A stretch of DNA of 30,080 nt from Spirogloea muscicola (lineage: Eukaryota; Streptophyta; Zygnematophyceae; Spirogloeales; Spirogloeaceae), in assembly GCA_009602725.1 (NCBI GenBank), contig WELB01000337.1:1-30080 (forward strand), read 5' to 3'. The notes beneath the pieces were generated by a model. The model did no database searches. It saw nothing but the letters and a program-made list of their open reading frames with translations, and was not told the origin of the DNA. The translations under genes were made by a program, and so were the position numbers. Positions 10,165-17,989 of this stretch are shown here, in pieces. Every line of letters begins with the position of its first letter. Positions within the stretch are counted from its first letter, which is position 1.

Positions 10165-10415
10165 CTCCATCGAAGAAAGTGCTCGCCCATTGAGAATAGG
10201 GGCTGGAACAACCAGCCCGAAAAAGAATGAACAGAGTACGAGAAGGGGGCCAGGGGAAGCGCTAAGTAACAGAAACAAAGCTGCTACGAGACACTCAGTA
10301 ACCCCTGCTAAGCAGCCGCGGATCAGAGATGCTGGGCTCCTGGAAGTGGGTCCCCTGGCCAGAGCCAGAGGCAGCAGCGAGGGCTCTGCCGGCACGAAGG
10401 TGCAGCGCCCGTCCA
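10165..10415 (-). mobile_element. Retrotransposon 3' end, well-preserved short copy
   Basis: On the minus strand, 10411-10295 encodes ALHLRAGRALAAASGSGQ, then ...HFQEPSISDPRLLSRGY and a stop. This is nearly identical to the C-terminus of the large copy at 18107-19888. The tail follows in the expected order: GCGCTTCCCCTGGCCCC near 10245-10262, a hairpin at 10199-10218 (GGGCTGGTTGTTCCAGCCC), and the end box near 10170-10190. The 5' truncation is extreme and typical of target-primed reverse transcription. Confidence 0.85.
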
Positions 10416-10463
10416 TCTCTTTCTCCCCCCCCCACCCCCTCTGCTTCCATCTCTGCCACCCCC

Positions 10464-10620
10464 CGAGGCTGCTTAGCAGGGGTTACTGAGTGATTCTTAG
10501 CTGCTTTGTTTCTGTGTGCTTGCTTTTCTTAGCGCTTCCCCTGGCCCCCTTCTCGTCCTTGTTAATTCTTTTTGGGCTGGCTTTTCCAGCCCCTATTCTC
10601 AATGGGCGAGCACTTTCTCT
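10464..10620 (+). mobile_element. Retrotransposon 3' end (terminal peptide plus tail)
   Basis: PRLLSRGY and a stop are encoded at 10464-10489, followed by the tail box at 10530-10553, a hairpin at 10574-10593 (stem GGGCTGG / CCAGCCC) and the GGGCGAGCACTTTCT end box near 10600. It lies about 50 bases from the opposite-orientation copy at 10165-10415, so the two form a tail-out pair separated by a C-rich linker. Confidence 0.8.
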
Positions 10621-10830
10621 CTCTCTTGCTTTGCGCCGCCGTGCTGGTCGCGCCCTTGCAGCAGCCTCTGGCCTCAGAAAGAAAGAGCTCGCCCATAGAG
10701 CAGAGGGGCTGGCCTAAGCCCTTTCTTCTTGTGCTTGTTTTTCATAGCGCTTCCCCTGGCCCCCTTCTCGTATGCTATTCATTGTTCTTTGGGCTGGCGT
10801 TTCCAGCCCCTATCCTCTATGGGCGAGCAC
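10621..10830 (+). mobile_element. Two further stacked retrotransposon 3' fragments
   Basis: The plus strand at about 10632-10680 encodes ALRRRAGRALAAASG, matching the LRAGRALAAASG segment of the element, followed by a GGGCTGGCCTAAGCCC hairpin near 10706-10721. A new tail box starts near 10747 and is followed by a hairpin at 10791-10809 (GGGCTGGCGTTTCCAGCCC) and the GGGCGAGCACTTTCTTC end box. This gives two fragments in tandem on the same strand. Confidence 0.7.
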
Positions 10831-10879
10831 TTTCTTCTCTTTCTTCTGGCTTGCGCAGCGGTGTTGCTCTTCCTCCCCT

Positions 10880-10990
10880 CAGCTCATCTGACTTCCTACT
10901 GCTGACACGGGGGTACTAAGGGCGCCATGTTTGCCTAGCCTGTGGCTCTGTCATGAACACCTGTATGCATCTGGCTGGCTTGTTACAGCC
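10880..10990 (+). repeat. Diverged retrotransposon terminal peptide and hairpin
   Basis: SDFLLLTRGY-like sequence and a stop (TAA) are encoded near 10885-10918, and a decayed hairpin (GGCTGGCTTGTTACAGCC) lies at about 10973-10990. This is an old copy of the TRGY subtype. The DNA between it and the next element is pyrimidine-rich (about 11020-11115). Confidence 0.5.
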
Positions 10991-11148
10991 GACTCCTTAA
11001 AAATCAGCAGCCGCATTCAATTTCTCTCTCTGCCCCACCCTCTCCCCCCCCTCCTCGCTCTTCGCTTCCTCCCCTCCATCTCCTCTCGCCCCACCCCCTC
11101 CCCTACCGCGCCATTGTGGAAGTGAGCAATATGATGCCCACGGGTTCT

Positions 11149-11634
11149 TAGGGACGCTATCACCGTCGCACTCTCGACATTGTGGGTGTACAACCTAGCG
11201 GAGGCCCACGAGCCTTCGTTGATGAAGTTGTGACGGAGGCGTACAAGAGTTCCGCATCAACTCACGTCTCTGGCCACGCAGTGGGAGGAGCAGAGCAGAG
11301 AAAGCTCCTACACTACTCTGACTACCCCCGCAGTGATCACCTCCTACCAGTCGACAGTTTCGGCTGCATGGGTCCTCGCTTCCATACCCTACTTGAGAAC
11401 ATTGCAAGTCTGGGATATGCTCGACGTGAGCATATGCTTCCAGCTCAGATGGGCATGCCGGCAGCCTACTTGTCATTCTTGCGACGCCGACTGTCAGCTT
11501 GTCTGCAGCGAGCTCAGGCTCATGCGTTGCATCAGAAAGCTGGTCGAGCCTTAGCTGGTAGCTCAAGAGCTTGCCGATTGCCGTCCGGTGCAGGGCATTA
11601 CTCAGCGACCGCTGTGCTGACTCGTTGTTACTGA
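11149..11634 (+). mobile_element. Divergent retrotransposon endonuclease domain with open reading frame
   Basis: An uninterrupted plus-strand frame of about 160 codons aligns along its length with the C-terminal domain of the element at 18107-19888. RRTLDIVGVQPSGGPR corresponds to ARRVDLVATPQAGGPR, VDEVVTEAY to LDVVTTDAF, and LHYSDYPRSDHLLPVDSFG to IKYADHPPEDEFFPLAIDIHG. ALHQKAGRALAGSS corresponds to ALHLRAGRALAAAS, and the end is VLTRCY with a stop. The similarity is far lower than among the 3' tails, so it represents another subfamily. The core Asp and Asp/Glu-Val positions persist, while the Lys of KEIKY is replaced (RKLLHY). A stop lies just upstream at about 11149, so the copy is 5'-truncated. 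Confidence 0.75.
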
Positions 11635-11819
11635 GCTGGTCAGCTTAGCAGCAGGTGTTGTACATTTGTCAATGCACTTGCCTTTGTACTTGGCCACACA
11701 GGCCCTCCATCACTTTACACACTCCATTCTCTCCTCTGGACGAAGTGAGCTCTTCCCACTTCTGCGAGAGGAAGAAGCTCTTCCAGTAGTAGAAGCTCTC
11801 CACTCTGTGCTTAGAGCTT

Positions 11820-12575
11820 TTTCCAATTTTGTTCATTCTTTTTCTTGGGGCTGGCCTCTCCTAGCCACCGCCCTCTCATGGATTCTTTCTCTCTTTCTCG
11901 GGCCCCTTTGGAGTTTGTCCATTTTTAACTGGGCTGGCCTCTCACAGCCACTGCTGTCAATCTGAAGAGCTCTTTCTTCCTGAAGAGACGACGCTTCCAG
12001 GAGAGGGCGGTGGCTGTGATTGGCCAGCCCAAAAAAAGTATGAACAAAGTTCGAAGGGGCCAGAGAAACATCTAAAGCACACACTAGAGAGCTTCTTCCA
12101 CTTGAAGATCTTCTTCCACTCGTAGAAGCCACGATAAGCAATTCCGCCTATTTTGCATGTCATTCGTGTTTAGTCTATTTTGCGCCTTCCGGCCCTTTCA
12201 GTACCTTGTAAATTTCTTGTACATTGCTCTGGGCTGGCCTCTCACAGCCTTTGCCTTACATTGCAAAAGTTGTTTCTCTACAGATCTTATATATCTCTTC
12301 GGGCTGGCCTCTCACAGCCATTGCCTTGCAATGAGATGTGAGCTCCTCTGAGCTCCTCTGAAGGGAGCGAGGGCTGTGAAAGCCAGCCCGAACAAAGATT
12401 GACAGTCCGAAGGGGCCGAAAGTTCGGCATGATTGTATAGAATGCAAAGCTAATCTTTCTCTTTGGGAAGAGATCACGACTCTTTCAATAGAGGGCGATG
12501 GCTGTGTGGCCAGCCCAGAAAATTACGAACAACGTTTGAAGGGGCCAGGAAAGCGCTAGAGCACACAGCGACTGA
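11820..12575. repeat. Hairpin-tail repeat cluster B (both orientations)
   Basis: Plus-strand hairpins lie at about 11848-11868, 11931-11949, 12231-12249 and 12301-12319. Minus-strand hairpins lie at 12010-12030, 12371-12389 and 12498-12516. Most are preceded, in their own orientation, by a GCGCTTT...GGCCCCTTC box and a TTGTTCATTCTTT box, and followed by an ATCGCCCTC...GAAGAGC box. Orientation alternates every 60-250 bases. No protein part is attached, so these are solitary tails or a short non-autonomous element. Confidence 0.75.
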
Positions 12576-12800
12576 AGTGGCCACTCGGTGCTCAATATCC
12601 CCTGTTAGGCAGTCGCAGGTCAGAGGAACTACTCTCTGGGTAGCGGGTCCCGTCTATAGGATGTGGCTCTCCTGCAGCCTCTACAGGCAGAGGCTGCAGC
12701 CAAAGCGCGATGAGCACGCGTGTGCCATTGACCGCTTCTCTGGACCCTTGGGCCTGGCCCTGTGCAGCCCCTTGCCAAAAGGGCTTTGAATCTGCCATCT
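12576..12800 (-). mobile_element. Decayed retrotransposon C-terminus
   Basis: The minus strand encodes SSSDLRLPNRGY and a stop (12592-12630), with AGCGGTCAATGGCACACGCG near 12745 corresponding to the QRSMAHA part of the element. The intervening segment contains frameshifts and stops. The 3' tail continues into the minus-strand hairpin at 12498-12516 of the neighbouring cluster. Confidence 0.65.
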
Positions 12801-12904
12801 GTGTTGTTCAGGCATCGATTAGCGACCTTGATGTATCAACCCGTGGTTACTGAGCGGGTCAATCTGCAGTGGGTGATGTACGTCATCGGATGTGCTTGCA
12901 TTTG

Positions 12905-12985
12905 TACTTTCAGACCTTGTCCATTCCTTTGGGCTGGCCTTTCCCAGCCACCAGTCAATATGGCCGCGCTTCCTTCTTTTTGGCC
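12905..12985 (+). repeat. Copy of the GACCTTGTCCATTCC hairpin unit
   Basis: This segment matches 16630-16692 almost base for base: CAGACCTTGTCCATTCC, then the hairpin GGGCTGGCCTTTCCCAGCC, then ACCAGTCAATATGGCCGCGC. It also matches, in opposite orientation, the copies at 16320-16400 and 16438-16512. It lies upstream of the F-box gene. Confidence 0.8.
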
Positions 12986-13482
12986 ATTTGGCCTACATTT
13001 GTTTCTAATACACGAGAATTTTTCTTCTTGTACTTGGCCATGTCGGCCTTCGTTTGTACAAGTACAAGTACACGACAGGTTTTCTTTAACCAATCCGATG
13101 TCAGCCCTTGCCACCTTTCACGCATTCCTTTCGGAGAGCCACTTTTCTATTCGGGGCTGTCCAATCACAGCCACCGCCCTGTACTGGAAGAGTCTCTCTC
13201 ATGTGGGAAGAGTCACTTCTCTCGCACCCCATTTCACCGTCACTGGCTCTCACCCTCGCCACCGCCAGCCGCTCCTCGCTTGGCGGACCTCCGCCGCCCT
13301 CCTCGCAGCCCCCAAGCCCTCAGTTGGCACAGCTTGCGCACCGCCATTGCACACAGCCGCCCGTCTGCTCCTCCTCCCCATCGTCCACGCTCGAGGTCCC
13401 GCTGAGCCGACCCTTCTGTTGGCGCGACATCTCCGAGTGGCCTTCAGGAGGCGTTGCCGTTGTGCAGCTCTGGTGGGGCCCA

Positions 13483-14859
13483 ATGAAGAGCCCGGCGGAC
13501 TTCTGGAGCAACCTGCGCCGCAAGCGCAGCAGGGCCGCCAAGCTGTGCGCCGGAGACGGCTGCTGCGGCGGGTGCACGGCCACGGCGGCGGTGGCGTGTC
13601 CTGCTCCATTGCCAAGTTCAGCCGCCACTTGTACTGCCAGTTCCCGGCCTCTGCCAGAGGCGGCCAAGCTCCAGGCACTGCCACTGCTGGCGCCGCCGCC
13701 CAACTCGCAGCGGCGGTCGCTGCGGACCACCCGCAGCACGTCGCGGAGTGACCCCATGGAGGCCCTCGGCAGCAGCCTTGCCGTCAACATGCTGGCGTTC
13801 CTGGACGCCCGGACGCTCGCCACCTGCGCCGCCGTCTGCAGGGAGGTGGGGTCACTCGGCCCGCCCGCCATACCGTGTTATCGTCTCAACGCTGAAAGGT
13901 CTCAACTGGTGGACCAGCTTGGGCTGAGCGTCGCCAGCGTTGGACACCATGCCGGTGCAGTGGCGCGCTGTTTCCCGGGACGACGTCCTGTGGCGGGCGC
14001 ACTGCAAGGAGCTCTGGCAGGACAAGATCCACGTCCCGCCCCGTGCCGCTGACCCCTCCACTCCGCGCCACGAGGCGTACCAGCTGGCCCTCCAAGACTG
14101 CAAGCGGGTACCACTTCTAGACCTCACTATTCAGTGCTTTGGCTGCCCGCGTCCTCTCGCGCTGCCCAGAACCTCCACGACCGTGCTTCCGATGCACTGA
14201 ATGGTTTTCTGGGCCCCTGTGCGCAGGCGACCATTACACTGGAGGACCTGTGCCGCTGCGCATGGGACTTCCGGTTCAAGCCCGTAAGTTGCACGCTGGC
14301 ATCACCCAAGCTTCGCTGGCATTCCTAGATCGAGTCATTCGTTGGCCGTAAGATGAGTCAAGGGCGGACAAATTTGGGTCTGGAGAATGATTTGGCATCA
14401 TATAATGGCATCAAAGTGTATGACAGCGTGGGTGCTTGTCTCTGGAGGTGGTCGCGGGCATGCTTTTGACTTCACCTTTGCTTTTGACTCCGACGATGTT
14501 GACTCTCCAGCCTGCTGGGGGCTGACTTTGCTCCTCTGCTGCAGCAAGCTGGAGAGTACTGGATGTCACTGGACCCGTTCTGGCAGGGCCTGCCATCGAT
14601 GCAGCGTGTCTTCCACGCTAACGGAACGGTTAGCGCGCATAAGATGGACGTGATCTATGGCTCCCACGAGTGCACGTGGCGCTTCACTAAGAGCAAGGAG
14701 GGCAAGCCCGGCACATACATCCGTATCAATCATTGGCCATCACTTATTCCAGCACGTACCAAGGACTGGGGGTGGACACTTGAAAATTGTTGGGTAATAT
14801 ATCATTCCACGCGGCAGCCGCCACACCTGACGCCCGAGGCTACCCCCGAAGCACCTTGA
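13483..14859 (+). CDS. F-box protein with a plant-type F-box-associated domain
   Basis: Four exons join in phase: 13483-13845, 13961-14107, 14227-14283 and 14545-14859. They encode 293 residues from the first in-frame ATG (MKSPADFW), or 202 from the ATG at 13756 (MEALGSSL); the start is undecided. The F-box core reads LAVNMLAFLDARTLATCAAVCRE, split as two phrases by the intron, then WRAVSRDDVLWRAHCKELW. F-box proteins bind SKP1 and select substrates for SCF ubiquitin ligases. The C-terminal part (LEDLCRCAWDFRFK, YWMSLDPFWQGLPSMQRVF, CTWRFTK, WGWTLENCWVIYHST) looks like the substrate-side domain of a conserved plant and algal F-box family that I cannot name. The stretch between 13483 and 13755 is Ala/Ser/Arg-rich low-complexity protein or leader. 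Confidence 0.75.
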
Positions 14860-16035
14860 AGCACGATCACTCTGGTCAACAGACCTCTATCCCTCGTCCC
14901 TCCGCTCAAATGATGGAGGGACCTTGTATAGTGGTTGCCTTTTGACAACCTTCTATTGATCCATACTGAGAGCTTGTACTCCTGGAGCCTGGCCAGCTCC
15001 GTTTACACAGTAGGCATTTGGCATCACAGATGGCAGCCATTCTTGCATTCTCATTGCGACAAAGAATCAACCCTAAAGATGCTGACTCCCAAGACTGCTG
15101 CATTGACTATTCAAAGATGCAGACGAGAGGAAGTGCTTGCTCCCAGGGGCAACAGAAGCCTGCCCATTGTGTTCAGCATCCACACTTGTAGCTACCACTT
15201 GAAGCAGACAGCACACAGCAGGCTAGATAAGTGAGAAGAGTAAGACAAAGATTCAGTGTCAAAGGAGGCCCACATCACACATTTGAGAGAAGAGATTCAA
15301 GATATGGTGGATGCTTGGAGCAGGCGAGATGGCTGCCCAATTTTAGATTGCTATTGCAAAGTGGACCCGATGAAGTCACACCATGAGTAGCAAGCTCGAA
15401 GAAAGCGAAACTCGCCGTCGACTCAATGTGTGCGTCAACCATGTATTAGGAGGCTGGTATGCGGCTCGCAGCTAGCAGGCTACGATAGGTGGGAGCATGG
15501 TGAGAGCGCGGACGAGCACAAGTTGTCTCGGCAATTAGTATGCACAAATCACTCATGAAGTATACCCTCAACACAACCCTGGAATTGCAATATGCAGCTG
15601 TGCAGACAAGGAGTGGCGTCCTCATAGGTAATTCATATTTTGCTAGTGTTACTTCTTATGAGAAGCCGTTTGTCTGTCACCATTTTTCTGGTCAAGCGAC
15701 ATGCAAGGTGTAGGTGTAGTACTCACTTAGTGTTTGGATTGCTGCTGATTGCCACCACCCCAGAAGGACGTGGGAGGTAACAAGAAAGCAGGATTGGTCT
15801 CACGATACTCTTCATGCCCACGTAGCAAAATTCGTCAACAATGGCGTCAAACACCTGCCAAGGGATCAAGGGCTTTGGGCGAGTGACAAATATAGCGGAG
15901 AGGATAAAGAGCCTTCTGGTTGAAAGCCCGACATGACGGTTGACAAGCACGTGGTATGAAGGTGGCAAGCAGAAGATTTTTTCCTTTCACCCCACTTTTT
16001 GCAATAGCTTCTTCCTGAACATTGTATTGCCTTAA
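14860..16035. other. Interval without a recognised gene
   Basis: No family homology is apparent on either strand. A minus-strand frame from about 15857 to 15726 follows a good acceptor (CTTGGCAG then GTGTTTGACG) and reads VFDAIVDEFCYVGMKSIV before ending NPNTK and a stop. It could be a terminal exon, but no partner exon or family is evident. Confidence 0.4.
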
Positions 16036-16039
16036 GTTG

Positions 16040-16262
16040 GACTCCATTCCATGCGCCAGCCCAAGGAATAAAAGAAGTGGTTCTCCCAAAGGGGCAAGGG
16101 CTGGGAAAAGCCAGCCCGAAAAGAAATGACAAAGGTTCGAAGGGGCCAAATGACAGAGGGGCCTAAAGCGCTAAGCAGCTACGAAGGGCTGAAGATGCCA
16201 TGTCAGAAGGGGGGGAAGATGGACCACTCAGTACTCACGAGTGAGGAGCCTCAAATCCGACG
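16040..16262 (-). repeat. Hairpin tail and adjacent terminal peptide copy
   Basis: A minus-strand tail with GCGCTTTAGGCCCC, GGCCCCTTCGAACC and the hairpin GGGCTGGCTTTTCCCAGCCC occupies about 16075-16175. Immediately to the right, 16260-16226 on the minus strand encodes SDLRLLTREY and a stop, the end of a TRGY-type element. Confidence 0.7.
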
Positions 16263-16317
16263 AAGGAATGCATAAGGTCTGAAGGAGCCGGAGTGCTAAG
16301 GACTAAGTCTGAAAAAA

Positions 16318-16692
16318 GAAAGCGCGGCCAGATTGACTGGTGGCTGGGAAAGGCCAGCCCAAAGGAATGGACAAGGTGTGAAGGAGCCGGAGTGCGAAGG
16401 ACTAGGACTAAGATATCGGCCAGGGAACGCTCAGTAGAGGAAGCGCGGCCAGACTGGTGGCTGGGAAAGGCCAGCCCAAAAGAATGGACAAAGTCTGAGG
16501 GAGCCTGAGTGCTCAGTAACCTCTAGTCAGGAGATGCAAGTCTGAGTAGTCTGAAAGGAATGGACAAGGTCGGAAGGAGCCGGAGTGCCGAAGTGCTAGT
16601 CCTAGTCCTTCGCACTCAGGCTCCTTACAGACCTTGTCCATTCCTTTGGGCTGGCCTTTCCCAGCCACCAGTCAATCTGGCCGCGCTTCCTG
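16318..16692. repeat. Three copies of an 80-115 base unit, two direct and one inverted
   Basis: Minus-oriented copies at about 16318-16400 and 16438-16512 share AAGCGCGGCCAGA...CTGG, the hairpin GGCTGGGAAAGGCCAGCCC and AATGGACAA...GGAGCC. The plus-oriented copy at 16610-16692 is the inverse of the first with few changes, so the region can fold into a long imperfect stem. Between them, 16548-16516 on the minus strand encodes SDLHLLTRGY and a stop, another element end. Confidence 0.8.
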
Positions 16693-16715
16693 TTAAGTGC
16701 TAAGACAGCAGCAAG

Positions 16716-16945
16716 GAGACTTTCAGTAACCTCATGTCAGTAAATGCAAGTCGGAGCTGTTTTTTTAGATTGTCCAAGTGGCTGGCGTCTAGCAGCCACG
16801 GCCACGTGTCGGCGTCTCGTCGGGCTCGGGAGCCGCGGCGGGCTGGGCGCGCGTCGTGCCAAGGCCCCGGCTCGCCCACCATGGCGGCGCTGCTGCCCAC
16901 CTCTTCTGGTTGACGGCGATGGCTGTGATTGGCCAGCCCAAGAAG
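16716..16945 (-). repeat. Element end with broken terminal peptide, plus hairpin
   Basis: Minus strand 16760-16729 encodes SDLHLLT, a stop and GY, a version of the terminal peptide with an internal stop. A minus-strand hairpin (TGGGCTGGCCAATCACAGCC) lies at 16921-16940. The GC-rich segment between them has no recognised coding content. Confidence 0.6.
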
Positions 16946-17041
16946 ACATAATGAACCCGCCTCCCTCGCCGGCGGCCAAGCAGGCCAGGGCCCACCGCTG
17001 GTCGGCCTCCACGCACCCACGGTGGCCATCTCTCGGCCCAG

Positions 17042-17330
17042 TTTTATCCGACCTGCGGCTGTTTAGCAGGAGGTTACTAATTGATTGTTTCGTAGCTGCT
17101 CGATTCCATAGGTGCTGGGTTTAGCGTTTCCTTTGGCCACCTTCGACCTTTGTTTAATCCTTTACCTGGGCTGGCCTCTTTCAGCGGTCCATGGCCCACG
17201 CTTTGCACCTGTGTGCTGGCCGTGCTCTCGCTGCTGCCTCTGGCTTTCGTCAGGAGAATTTTTTTCCGCCAGCTAGTCTGTCGGATTTGAGGCTCCTCAG
17301 TCGTTGTTATTGAGTGATTCATCCTTCCCT
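17042..17330 (+). mobile_element. Retrotransposon C-terminus inserted into an older tail
   Basis: An older copy starts near 17047 (SDLRLFSRR, frameshifted) and runs through its tail to GGGCTGGCCTCT at 17168-17179. At 17181 the sequence switches abruptly to the coding end of another copy: QRSMAHALHLCAGRALAAAS, then SLSDLRLLSRCY and a stop at 17316. The second copy is therefore a very short 5'-truncated insertion located exactly in the hairpin of the first. Confidence 0.75.
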
Positions 17331-17339
17331 AGTTTAGAA

Positions 17340-17985
17340 GAACGAAGAAAGTGCTCGCCCATAAAGGAGAAGGCTGGCAAAGCCAGCCCAAAAAGCCGAA
17401 GAAAGAGGAGCCGGAAAAAGACTACACTACAAAACATAACACAGAGCTAGCGCCTCTGGACCCATTGAGGATAGGGGCTGGAAAAGTCAGCCCAAAAAAG
17501 AATGAACAGATTACGAGAAGGGGGGCCAGGGGAACAAGTACATAAAGAGCCAGCGCCTCTGGCCCCTTCGTAGTTTGGCCATTTCGAACCTTGTCAATTC
17601 TGGGCTGGCTCCTCACAGCCCTTGCCCCCATCTGGGAGAGCCACATCTTCCAGCCAACGCCCCCTCATGGAAGCGTCTTCCTCTTCATTTACCAGAGAAA
17701 GAGAAAGCGCGGCCAGACTCTCGGAGAAGAAGGAATGACTTACAATAGAGGGCGATGGCTGTAATTGGCCAGCCCCCCCCCAAAAAGAAGGTGAGAATTA
17801 GCTCGTCCAGTGTAAGGCAATGGCTGTGAGAGGCCAGCCCAAAGGAACGTACAAGGAGAGAAGGCGCGCGGTGTGCATGAAATGAAAGAGGGGCTGGCAA
17901 CGCCAGCCTAAAAAGAATGGACAATGTCCAAAGCCGAAGAAAAGGAAAGCCAGCCCGAAAGAGTTGACAAAGGTTCGAAGACGAG
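17340..17985. repeat. Hairpin-tail repeat cluster C (mainly minus strand)
   Basis: Minus-strand hairpins lie at about 17371-17389, 17473-17493, 17757-17775, 17821-17839 and 17890-17908, with a half copy near 17947. A plus-strand hairpin lies at 17602-17620. GGGCGAGC end boxes and GCGCT...GGCCCC boxes accompany several. Stem arms are largely conserved while loop bases vary (CTTT, GTT, CCAAT, CCTCT). Confidence 0.75.
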
Positions 17986-17989
17986 AGCA

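Noticed and set aside
10490-10919. Open frames in cluster B as small secreted or membrane proteins
   Set aside because: The hydrophobic-looking peptides arise from the pyrimidine-rich retrotransposon tails repeated across the window.
13108-14052. 314-codon plus-strand open frame as a single-exon gene
   Set aside because: Only its middle part carries the F-box; after 13845 the frame runs through an intron, and the family sequence continues at 13961 in another exon.
15723-15968. Minus-strand 81-codon frame as a gene
   Set aside because: It has one good acceptor and a readable terminal segment, but no family similarity and no partner exon, so it is noted only within the interval description.
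16290-16700. CRISPR-like array
   Set aside because: The repeats are few, long, differ in orientation and are hairpin tails of a eukaryotic retroelement; there are no regular spacers.
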